Shown in pieces: positions 55,907 through 64,000 of a stretch of 64,000 nucleotides of DNA; the stretch's first letter is position 1; each line of letters opens with the position of its first letter. A program made the translations under genes and the position numbers. The notes beneath the pieces are model-generated. The model saw nothing but the letters and a program-made list of their open reading frames with translations, ran no database searches and was not told the DNA's origin. The stretch is from assembly GCF_002005425.1 (NCBI RefSeq), contig NZ_CP019704.1, positions 1,942,001 to 2,006,000 on the forward strand, written 5' to 3'. The DNA comes from Polaribacter sp. BM10. GTDB taxonomy: Bacteria; Bacteroidota; Bacteroidia; Flavobacteriales; Flavobacteriaceae.

Positions 55907-57109
55907 TCACTTTTCTATAAACTCTTTTGAAATTCTACTACTTGCAATTTTAGCTGCTATATATCCTAAAACGGTAATAGTACAAAAAACGATTAGTAAA
56001 TTTAGAAACCTAAATTCTACAGGATAGGCTAAATTGGGCACAATCATAAATAGTTCAAATTTCTTTTGAACAAACACTAAGATTATCCCTAAAAATAAGC
56101 CAATACACATTCCGAAGAACGTTAGTAAAAACCCTTGAAGAATAAATATTTTCTTTATTTCTTTAATTGTTGCACCTATGCTAAAAAGTGTTTTTAAGTT
56201 TTGCTTTTTATCAATAATCATCATAATTATTGCTCCGATTACATTAAATAAAGCGATTATTACGATTAGCGTAAATATTAAATAAGAAACAAAATTCTCT
56301 GTATTAATCACTTTATAAAATACTTCATTTAATTGTGCTTTGGTTTGTACCTTAAATGCATTACCAAGAGCATCACTTAAACTTTCTGCAACATTAGCTG
56401 CTTTATTAGAATCGTTTAATTTTATTTCTATTGCAGATATTTGATTTTCTTTAAATCTTAGTAAACCTCTCGCTTGATCTATCGAAGTAAAAACAAATTT
56501 ATTTTCAAAATCTTCAGTCCCCATATAAACCCCAACAATTTGCGTTTCAATCTTATAGAATGGATTTCTAGGATTTATGAATCCTTTACCGGGTTTGGGC
56601 ACCATAATTTTTAAAGGAGATCCGTAATTTAAAATACCTAAAGAAAGTTTATTAGAAATTCCTCTACCAATAACGGCAGTGTTTTCAAATTCTTTATACA
56701 ACCAACTACCAACACTTAAAGAAGAATCTATGTTAGAGATATTTGTGTAATTTTCTTCAACACCTTTTATATAAGCAATTTCGGTTTTTTCATTATATTC
56801 TAAAAAAACTCTTTCTTCGATTACTTTGGTAAATTCAGAAATTTCTAGATTAGAATTTATTTTATTTTGAATTGTATCATCAATAAGAAATGATTTTCCC
56901 TTAACCGAAGTTATTTTAATATCGGGGTCTGATACATCGAGTAAACTATAACTAAAAGTTTTAAGACCAGAAAAACCAGATAAAATTACAAACAAAGCCA
57001 ATGCGCCTACTATTATACCAAAAGAAGCAATAATGGTAATTATATTGATTGCATTATTGCTTGTTTTAGAAAATAAGTATCTTTTAGCTATGTAAAAAGG
57101 AAAACTCAA
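55907..57109 (-). CDS. LolC/LolE-like ABC transporter permease
   Basis: The 400-residue protein has the FtsX/LolCE layout: one helix near 25-45 after IAKRYLFSKTSNNAINIITI, a large periplasmic domain, and three C-terminal helices (about 270-295, 315-340 and 365-390). The family extracts lipoproteins or acts as a membrane exporter with a LolD-type ATPase. No ATPase gene is adjacent, so it must use one encoded elsewhere. It starts 15 bases after rbfA and is followed by a lipoprotein gene, consistent with envelope work. Confidence 0.88.
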   Translation of the reverse strand: MSFPFYIAKRYLFSKTSNNAINIITIIASFGIIVGALALFVILSGFSGLKTFSYSLLDVSDPDIKITSVKGKSFLIDDTIQNKINSNLEISEFTKVIEERVFLEYNEKTEIAYIKGVEENYTNISNIDSSLSVGSWLYKEFENTAVIGRGISNKLSLGILNYGSPLKIMVPKPGKGFINPRNPFYKIETQIVGVYMGTEDFENKFVFTSIDQARGLLRFKENQISAIEIKLNDSNKAANVAESLSDALGNAFKVQTKAQLNEVFYKVINTENFVSYLIFTLIVIIALFNVIGAIIMMIIDKKQNLKTLFSIGATIKEIKKIFILQGFLLTFFGMCIGLFLGIILVFVQKKFELFMIVPNLAYPVEFRFLNLLIVFCTITVLGYIAAKIASSRISKEFIEK

Positions 57110-57124
57110 ATAGTGTAGCTTGTA

Positions 57125-57520
57125 TTATTTTTTTTGACGTCTTGGTAAAAGGTCTGGATTTTGAATAGGATTTTCATCTTCTCCTTTTAAAGACTTATCA
57201 ATTTCTTCGATATAATCTAAAGTATCATCACCAAAAAACAATAATTCTGGCATTCTTCTTAATTGATTTCTTGTTCTCTTTGCCATTTCATGGCGAATTA
57301 AAGGTGTGTTAGACTGTATTCCTTTAACCATTTCGTCTCTTTTTTCTGAAGGAAATATGCTTAAATAAACTTTTGCAACTCCTAAATCTGAAGTAACATG
57401 CACTTTAGAAACAGAGATTATAACTCCTTTCATTCCATCCTGCGCTGCTTTTTGCAACACATCTACCAAATCTTTTTGTAAAACACCTGCTATTTTACGT
57501 TGTCTGTTTGTTTCTTCCAT
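57125..57520 (-). CDS. rbfA: Ribosome-binding factor A
   Basis: RbfA binds the 30S subunit during 16S rRNA maturation and cold growth. The 131-residue protein has the KH-like core: RKIAGVLQKDLVDVLQKAA, ISVSKVHVTSDLGVAKVYLS, RHEMAKRTRNQLRRMPELLF and a final acidic/basic tail. These are family signatures, and the length is normal. It lies 20 bases after the response regulator, with a minus-7 box only four bases before its ATG, so a leaderless transcript of its own is possible. Confidence 0.94.
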   Translation of the reverse strand: MEETNRQRKIAGVLQKDLVDVLQKAAQDGMKGVIISVSKVHVTSDLGVAKVYLSIFPSEKRDEMVKGIQSNTPLIRHEMAKRTRNQLRRMPELLFFGDDTLDYIEEIDKSLKGEDENPIQNPDLLPRRQKK

Positions 57521-57524
57521 GCTG

Positions 57525-57532
57525 CAAATTTA
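57525..57532 (-). promoter_or_regulatory. Minus-7 box directly before rbfA
   Basis: The minus strand reads TAAATTTG, an exact TAnnTTTG match ending four bases before the ATG. Transcription would begin at or near the start codon. The minus-33 region is TTTA at 18 bases, a partial match. Confidence 0.45.
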
Positions 57533-57540
57533 CGATATTT

Positions 57541-58185
57541 TTATGGAGTATAAATCTTATTTTTTATTGCATACATTACCAAACCTACCCTATTCTTAAC
57601 GTTTAATTTTGTAAAAAGAACATCTCTATAACCGTCTATAGTTTTAGGACTTAAACACATTACATCTGCTATTTCTTTATACGTCATTTCAGAACAAGCG
57701 TATTTCATAAAAGTAATTTCTCTTTCTTTTAGCGTAATTTCTTCTGATGAATTACCCGAAAGAGATTTCATGAGTAAATTAGTTACTGTTTTTGTATGAT
57801 AAAATCCGTTTTGTGCAATTTCTAAGAGCGCATTTTCTAACACACTTTTTTCGGTATCTTTTAGTAAATAGCCAATTGCACCAACTTTAAGCATTTTTAG
57901 AATCGTAGTATCCTCATCTTCTACAGATAGCGCCATTACATTTACAGATTCATGGTTTTTAGTAATCCAATCTGTAGTTTCTATACCATTCATTATTGGC
58001 ATGTTAATATCCATTAAAACAATATCTGGAATATATTTAGCTGAGGCCGAAAATTTCTCTACCAATTCTTGTCCGTTTTTACAAGTATACAACACTTTAA
58101 ACTTACTAAATGTATTTACCATTGTAGCAATTGCTTGAGAAAGCAATGTATGATCATCTACAATAACTACAGAATATTTAATCAT
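57541..58185 (-). CDS. LuxR/NarL-type response regulator
   Basis: The 214-residue regulator has a receiver domain with the acidic pair Asp10/Asp11, the phosphoacceptor Asp59 (in DIVLMDINMP) and a conserved Lys near 109 (YLLKDTE). The C-terminal LuxR helix-turn-helix includes LKEREITFMKYACSEMTYKEI and LSPKTIDGYRDVLFTKL. Its start overlaps the kinase stop by four bases (ATGA), so the pair is translationally coupled. Regulated genes are unknown; the neighbouring lipoprotein and membrane protein are obvious candidates. Confidence 0.94.
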   Translation of the reverse strand: MIKYSVVIVDDHTLLSQAIATMVNTFSKFKVLYTCKNGQELVEKFSASAKYIPDIVLMDINMPIMNGIETTDWITKNHESVNVMALSVEDEDTTILKMLKVGAIGYLLKDTEKSVLENALLEIAQNGFYHTKTVTNLLMKSLSGNSSEEITLKEREITFMKYACSEMTYKEIADVMCLSPKTIDGYRDVLFTKLNVKNRVGLVMYAIKNKIYTP

Positions 58186-58931
58186 AATTTATATATTATT
58201 GATAAAGAAGTTCCTTTATCTATTTCGGATTCGAAAACAGCTTCTGCACCTATTAATTTTGCTCTATTTTTAATATTGTCTAAACCTATTCCTTTAGATA
58301 CAATCTCTTTAGAAAAACCAACACCGTTGTCTTTTGCCAAAATATGTAAACTATCAAGTTTAAAATTTAAAGATACAGTTAGTTTAGATGCCTTAGAGTG
58401 TTTAATAGTATTAGAAAAGAATTCTTGCAAAATTCTAAAGATTATAATACTCGATTTTTTTTCTATATCAAATTCTAACCCTTTAATTTCTAATTTAGAT
58501 TCTATAAATTGTAATCTATTAAACCTATCTATTTCTAATTGAATTGCTTCTCTTAAGTTAATATTTTTAATAGCCTCTGGATTAATCAATTTAGATAATG
58601 CTCTTACTTCTGTTAAACCTTTTGTAATCGTTTCAGAAACTTCGTTGATGTTTTCTGGTGATGCATTTTGTAATTGAATTTTAGCCAAGGTTAATAATTG
58701 TCCAATATTATCATGCAACTCCCAGCTAATATTTCTTAACGTTTCTTCTCTAATTTCTATTTGTGTTTCTGCAATTTCTCTTTCAAAACGTTTTTGGTCT
58801 GCGGCTTTTTGTTCTAACAAAAAATTTTTCCTTTTTTGATAAAGTCCAAATAACAAAACAATAAAAACAACAAAAGCAACAATTATTAACGTTGTTACAA
58901 AAAGTATTATAACTCTTTCTTCTGACTCCAT
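58182..58931 (-). CDS. NarL-class sensor histidine kinase with minimal sensor
   Basis: The 249-residue kinase has one membrane helix (about 7-31) with almost no periplasmic part, a coiled linker, a HisKA_3 dimerisation domain with phosphoacceptor His73 (SWELHDNIGQ), and an HATPase domain with AKDNGVGF and GIGLDNIKNRAKLIGA. It signals to the overlapping response regulator. With no extracellular sensor domain, it probably reads the neighbouring membrane protein or membrane state. Its start overlaps the upstream membrane-protein gene by 25 bases. Confidence 0.93.
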   Translation of the reverse strand: MESEERVIILFVTTLIIVAFVVFIVLLFGLYQKRKNFLLEQKAADQKRFEREIAETQIEIREETLRNISWELHDNIGQLLTLAKIQLQNASPENINEVSETITKGLTEVRALSKLINPEAIKNINLREAIQLEIDRFNRLQFIESKLEIKGLEFDIEKKSSIIIFRILQEFFSNTIKHSKASKLTVSLNFKLDSLHILAKDNGVGFSKEIVSKGIGLDNIKNRAKLIGAEAVFESEIDKGTSLSIIYKL

Positions 58932-59560
58932 AAAGCTCCAAATATAAAAATACTATACATTAAAAGTGCTAAAAAGGGGTTTATACTTAAAATAAAACTA
59001 TGGTCTGCTCTTTTAAGACTTTGAAAAGCATTCATCATCAAAGTAGCTGGTATTGAACCTAAATAATAAATTAACAAACCTACAGAAATCCAAAAAGGTA
59101 AAGACTTTTTAAAATTTAAAATTTTATCTGAATTAATAAAATCTTTAAAAAACAAAAAAACAGATAATGTTATAAAAACTCCTCCAGAAATAGAAGCAAT
59201 ACTATTATATGTAATTAAATAAGTATTATTGAATAAGTAGAATATACTTGTTAAAAAGTAAATTGCGTTAAAACCAATAATAAAATAATTTATATACTTT
59301 TTTGTGTTAGTAAATAATAAAATATCTCTAAGGAAAAAAAGTAAAAAATTAAACTCTACCAATGTAAGAAAGTTATAAACCCATGTATTTCTCCCTTTTG
59401 AAAACGAACCAAAAAAATACGCAATTATTTCAAAAATTAACATACTAACTAAATATGCCAAAAAATATTTTAAATTGATAGCAAATTTTTTTTTGAAATA
59501 ATTAATAGAATAAATTATAATAGAAATTACATATAATAAAAAGAAAATAATTTTTAACAT
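58907..59560 (-). CDS. Polytopic membrane protein linked to a two-component system
   Basis: The 217-residue protein has six to seven hydrophobic helices and short loops, with the conserved-looking LVEFNFLLFFLRDIL and FWISVGLLIYYLGSIPATLM. I do not recognise a named family. Its end overlaps the kinase gene by 25 bases and its start lies one base after the upstream lipoprotein gene. It is thus fixed between a lipoprotein and a sensorless kinase, making it a good candidate for the missing sensor part. Confidence 0.78.
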   Translation of the reverse strand: MLKIIFFLLYVISIIIYSINYFKKKFAINLKYFLAYLVSMLIFEIIAYFFGSFSKGRNTWVYNFLTLVEFNFLLFFLRDILLFTNTKKYINYFIIGFNAIYFLTSIFYLFNNTYLITYNSIASISGGVFITLSVFLFFKDFINSDKILNFKKSLPFWISVGLLIYYLGSIPATLMMNAFQSLKRADHSFILSINPFLALLMYSIFIFGALWSQKKEL

Positions 59561-59561
59561 A

Positions 59562-60197
59562 TTAAAAAGGAGGTGTGTGTTCTAGTCTGTTAGTTCCAGA
59601 ACTCTTTAAATCGTCTTGTAATAGATTTAGAGCAGGTAAAAATGATGCTCTCATAACTTTTTTAGTTTCCTCTGAACTAAACTTATTTAAAAATTCCGTA
59701 AACTTAATTGGCGTTCCTTTTTCAGAATATAAAGGCTCAAAAGCTACTCCATTATTATTTCCAATTTTTGCAGTTGGCATAAATATTAAGGTTTGTCTTC
59801 CTCTTTTAGAAGCATCTCTGTGTTTTTCTGGATATGCAGCAGAAAATATTCTTACTCCAGTTAATTTAATATTTTTTTCTTTAGAAATTCTTTCTAAATA
59901 ACTAATATATTGTTTCAGTTGATTAATTTCATAAAAATGAGAAACCGTTTCTACAGCATCATTTGAATCGCCAGTATAATTTTCTCTGTATTTGTCTAAA
60001 ACAATCTTCTGCCCTGTATCGTATTCATGAAACATACTTGCCATCTCTTTATAAGTTATCGCGTTAGAAGGTCTTTTACTATTGACGATTGCCTCTGCAT
60101 GATGCACTATCTCTTTTTTTTGTTTCTTTTCGTTATTGCAACTCATTAAAACAATTGTAATTGACAAACAAAATAATAATTTATTAGTTTTTTTCAT
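59562..60197 (-). CDS. Lipoprotein of unknown function, first gene of a two-component cluster
   Basis: The 211-residue precursor has a lipobox (VLMSCNN, anchor Cys about residue 20). The mature part is polar and mixed alpha/beta, with VSHFYEINQLKQYISYLERI, GVRIFSAAYPEKHR, and TLIFMPTAKIGNNNGVAF in the middle. I do not recognise a domain. It starts a run of genes that share tiny or negative gaps with the membrane protein, kinase and regulator. It may be an envelope ligand sensor for that signalling pair. Confidence 0.78.
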   Translation of the reverse strand: MKKTNKLLFCLSITIVLMSCNNEKKQKKEIVHHAEAIVNSKRPSNAITYKEMASMFHEYDTGQKIVLDKYRENYTGDSNDAVETVSHFYEINQLKQYISYLERISKEKNIKLTGVRIFSAAYPEKHRDASKRGRQTLIFMPTAKIGNNNGVAFEPLYSEKGTPIKFTEFLNKFSSEETKKVMRASFLPALNLLQDDLKSSGTNRLEHTPPF

Positions 60198-60525
60198 AAT
60201 GTAAAATAGTTAAGTTAATTGTACACAAAATACAATTTTTATAAAATTGAAAAAAAATATAACATACATAAAAAAATAAGACCCTATAAACAAAGGAAGT
60301 AAGATTAAAAACAAAAAAATAAAAAAGGTGTTTTTCCTTATTTAAAAGGATAATTAACCTCTAATAGTATTTTAAAAATAGTTAGACATTTACAGAAAGA
60401 AAGAAAAAATTTTAACCGCTAAGTGGGAAAATTGTTATTGCATTATTTGAATTTAAATTTCCCCCAGAAAAAAACCTCAAAACAAACGTTTTGAGGTTTT
60501 TAATTTAATAATGTATTATATATGA
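60198..60525. other. Gene-free stretch between the lipoprotein gene and atpC
   Basis: I see no credible gene in this 328-base AT-rich segment. Its left part should hold the promoter of the lipoprotein cluster, where only an imperfect TATTTTG is found. A small stem (TCCTT at 60336-60340 with AAGGA at 60347-60351) may be incidental. The right part holds the atpDC terminator. Confidence 0.6.
60470..60501 (-). terminator. Terminator of atpDC
   Basis: AAAAACCTCAAAAC pairs perfectly with GTTTTGAGGTTTTT around AAAC, just after atpC on the minus strand. Confidence 0.92.
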
Positions 60526-60819
60526 TTAATCTGCTAAAATAATAGCTTTATTATCATTTAATTCTAAAGTACCAGAGTTGATTTTTAAAGTTAAAACTTT
60601 ATCATCATCTATATGAGACTCTAACTTACCATGTAAATCATCTAAAACCAAATGATCTTGATTGTGTACATGTATTTTAATCTCTCCTTCAACTAAATTA
60701 GAAACTATAGGAGCATGATTATTTAATATTTGAAACTCTCCATCAATACCTGGTGCCGAAAATAAATCAACTTCAGATGAAAATAAGATTGCTTCTGGTG
60801 TTACAATTTCTAAATACAT
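60526..60819 (-). CDS. atpC: ATP synthase F1 epsilon subunit, short form
   Basis: The epsilon subunit links the rotor to the catalytic head. The 97-residue protein matches only the N-terminal beta-sandwich: MYLEIVTPEAILFSSEVDLF, PGIDGEFQILNNHAPIVSNL and the closing NSGTLELNDNKAIILAD. Classical epsilon subunits have about 130-140 residues, with a two-helix C-terminal domain that can inhibit ATP hydrolysis. That domain is absent, as usual in Bacteroidota. It lies 41 bases after atpD and before a strong terminator. Confidence 0.94.
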   Translation of the reverse strand: MYLEIVTPEAILFSSEVDLFSAPGIDGEFQILNNHAPIVSNLVEGEIKIHVHNQDHLVLDDLHGKLESHIDDDKVLTLKINSGTLELNDNKAIILAD

Positions 60820-60860
60820 ATTTCTATTCTTTAGGCTTTAGCTTTCGCTATAGTTAGTTT

Positions 60861-62372
<1,512 letters not shown>

Positions 62373-62430
62373 CTATATCTAATTATAATTATTATTAATT
62401 TTTGAGATTTAGCATCTCATTTTCAGGATG

Positions 62431-62438
62431 CAAAGGTA
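62431..62438 (-). promoter_or_regulatory. Candidate minus-7 box of atpDC
   Basis: The minus strand reads TACCTTTG, an exact TAnnTTTG match. A short stem (GAGAT with ATCTC at 62404-62418) follows in the leader. No minus-33 TTTG is clear. Confidence 0.5.
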
Positions 62439-62497
62439 ATTGTTTTGGTTGTAATTAAAAAAGTTTTTTTATTTAAAAAATAAACTATCCTAAAACA

Positions 62498-62525
62498 AAA
62501 AACCTCACCAATTGGTGAGGTTTTT
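62498..62525 (-). terminator. Terminator of the OmpA-family gene
   Basis: AAAACCTCACC pairs perfectly with GGTGAGGTTTT around AATT, followed by further T on both strands. Confidence 0.9.
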
Positions 62526-62545
62526 ATTATAGAATTGAAATAGAA

Positions 62546-63907
62546 TTATTTCTTGTTAGTTACTTTAACAACAACTCTTCTATTTTGAGCTCTTCCTGCT
62601 CTTGTTTTGTTAGTTGCAACTGGCTCTCCTTCTCCAAATCCGATAGCTTCTAATCTTGTAGTGCTAACTCCTTGTTTTACTAAGTAGTCTCTTACAGCGA
62701 TAGCTCTCTTTTCTGAAATTCTTAAGTTTAATGGTGCAGAACCTGAACTATCTGTATGACCTTCGATTACGAAAGTAGCACTTGGATTGTTGTTCATTAC
62801 TTTAACCATTTCGTTTAACTTAGCAGTAACACCTGGCTTGAAAGAAGATTTACCTACGTTAAATAAAATTGCTTTAGCATATTCAGATAACATGTTTTCA
62901 TCTTCTACATTAATAACTGGCTTAGGACAACCGTTGTTAGAAGCTGGTCCAGCAACATTAACACACTTGTCATCTTTATCTAATACACCGTCACCGTCAG
63001 TATCTGGCCAAGGACATCCACCGTTTGCCATTGGTCCTGCTTGAGAAGGACATTTATCGTTTTTATTAACTACACCGTCACCATCTGAATCAGGACAACC
63101 TTTGTTAGCTTTAGTTCCTTTTTCAGAAGGACACATGTCATCTTTATCAGCAACACCGTCACCATCAGCATCAGGACAACCGTTCATAGAAGCTAAACCT
63201 GCAACATTAGGACAAGCATCATCAGAATCTTTGATTCCGTCACCATCAGCATCAGGACATCCGTTAAATTCTTTTAAACCTGCAACCTCTGGACAAGCAT
63301 CATCTTTATCATATACTCCGTCTCCGTCAGTATCTTTTCCTCCAAATTTAATTACTAAACCTAAAGTAGTTTGGTAGTGAGCTTTTACTTCATCAGCAAA
63401 ACCTTTTTTAGTACCAGTTTGGAAGTTTAAACCTAAATTATCGTTAAACCAAGTATTGAAACCAACACCAGCATTTAACATACCTTCACCGTTAGAATCA
63501 ACTGAAGTATAACCACCACCTAAATATACATAAGGATCGAACCAAGCAGTTTCACCTACTAAGTTATTTAAATCATACTTTACAATTGCATCTACAGCCC
63601 AGTATAAAAAGTCTGAATCATCTTTTCTTGTAACTGTTTCAATTTTGTTTAAAGACCCTGCTAATTGTAAAGAAAAACCTTTATTAAGGTATTTATCTGC
63701 AGAAATTCTAGAAATTGACGGTAATACATTCCAGTCATTGTTTCCTAATAAATCTTTTACTTGCTCACTGAAATCATCAGTGTTGTAAAAATCTACATTG
63801 TTTAAACCAAAACCAACAGCCCACGGGTTGTTTTCATCTTGTGCATTTACGTTGCTTACAGCTACTAACGCAAATAAAGCTATCACAGCTAATTTTAATC
63901 GTTTCAT
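62546..63907 (-). CDS. OmpA-family outer-membrane protein with thrombospondin type 3 repeats
   Basis: The 453-residue precursor has a signal peptide ([22 protein letters not shown]). An N-terminal barrel covers about 25-195. Five thrombospondin type 3 repeats of the DxDGDGxxDxxDxCP form follow at about 195-330, each with acidic calcium-binding residues and a Cys pair. The C-terminal OmpA domain has [20 protein letters not shown] and [13 protein letters not shown], which bind peptidoglycan. It should anchor the outer membrane to the cell wall. I chose ATG 63907; the frame extends to a TTG at 63913. A complete promoter lies upstream. Confidence 0.95.
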   Translation of the reverse strand: MKRLKLAVIALFALVAVSNVNAQDENNPWAVGFGLNNVDFYNTDDFSEQVKDLLGNNDWNVLPSISRISADKYLNKGFSLQLAGSLNKIETVTRKDDSDFLYWAVDAIVKYDLNNLVGETAWFDPYVYLGGGYTSVDSNGEGMLNAGVGFNTWFNDNLGLNFQTGTKKGFADEVKAHYQTTLGLVIKFGGKDTDGDGVYDKDDACPEVAGLKEFNGCPDADGDGIKDSDDACPNVAGLASMNGCPDADGDGVADKDDMCPSEKGTKANKGCPDSDGDGVVNKNDKCPSQAGPMANGGCPWPDTDGDGVLDKDDKCVNVAGPASNNGCPKPVINVEDENMLSEYAKAILFNVGKSSFKPGVTAKLNEMVKVMNNNPSATFVIEGHTDSSGSAPLNLRISEKRAIAVRDYLVKQGVSTTRLEAIGFGEGEPVATNKTRAGRAQNRRVVVKVTNKK

Positions 63908-63946
63908 TATCAAATTTTTAAATTAAAAGTTCGTTATTATAATACG

Positions 63947-63977
63947 CAAAAGTAAACTCTTAAAACGTATCTACAAA
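63947..63977 (-). promoter_or_regulatory. Promoter of the OmpA-family gene
   Basis: The minus strand has TTTG (63974-63977), a 19-base spacer and TACTTTTG (63947-63954), a complete Bacteroidota promoter, giving a 5' leader of about 35 bases. Confidence 0.85.
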
Positions 63978-64000
63978 GACAAATCTACAAAATATTCGTA

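Overview
The window is AT-rich chromosomal DNA of a member of the Bacteroidota, most likely a marine Flavobacteriaceae (a Polaribacter- or Tenacibaculum-like relative is a guess). Evidence: 12 exact TAnnTTTG minus-7 boxes, three of them with a TTTG exactly 19 bases upstream; genes without Shine-Dalgarno motifs; a type IX secretion C-terminal domain; a DUF2723 membrane protein; a bifunctional ThrA; a split atpDC operon; and TonB-type carboxypeptidase-regulatory barrels. It is mostly a stable housekeeping region. No phage, transposase, CRISPR array or defence island was found.

Layout. 1-1255: start of leuB and all of leuA (minus strand). 1388-2947: a helical protein of unknown role. 3052-8015: the threonine operon thrA-thrB-thrC, preceded by a Thr-rich leader peptide and an attenuator-like hairpin, with a palindromic repeat between thrB and thrC. 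8087-9263: a VOC protein, a DUF421 protein and tRNA-Gln. 9436-13195: a DUF2723 glycosyltransferase-like protein with a polysaccharide deacetylase. 13226-19991: a structured repeat, a CXXC-less thioredoxin, a phosphoesterase, polA with a small partner gene, an outer-membrane barrel and tsaC. 19993-22623: a DUF5916 protein. 22776-27054: the translation block rplM-rpsI, rpsB-tsf and pyrH-frr. 27149-29518: an RND/MMPL exporter.

29599-37089 is the most striking locus: a 2,496-residue secreted leucine-rich-repeat protein with a type IX sorting tail. Its centre is a nearly identical tandem triplication of a 1,293-bp unit (431 codons, in frame). 37199-42315 is a tight asnS, WG-repeat protein, rpoN, membrane-protein cluster. 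42310-45407 holds a PorT-like barrel and an exbB-orf-exbD-exbD operon. 45635-47466 has ansA and a zinc metallopeptidase. 47604-49973 is a TonB-type barrel.

50060-52029 carries lepA with a 53-residue membrane protein behind it. 52141-55195 has an EF-hand protein and an M28 peptidase-DUF4345-dusB operon. 55354-60197 is a run of seven minus-strand genes: a lipoprotein, a polytopic membrane protein, a histidine kinase, a LuxR-type regulator, then rbfA, a LolC/E-like permease and another lipoprotein. 60526-62372 is atpDC, and 62546-63907 an OmpA/TSP3 protein.

The best leads are the LRR triplication, the threonine leader, the two intergenic structured repeats, the four-gene lipoprotein/membrane/two-component module and the structured rpsB leader. 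No clearly novel multi-gene system is proven by the sequence alone.
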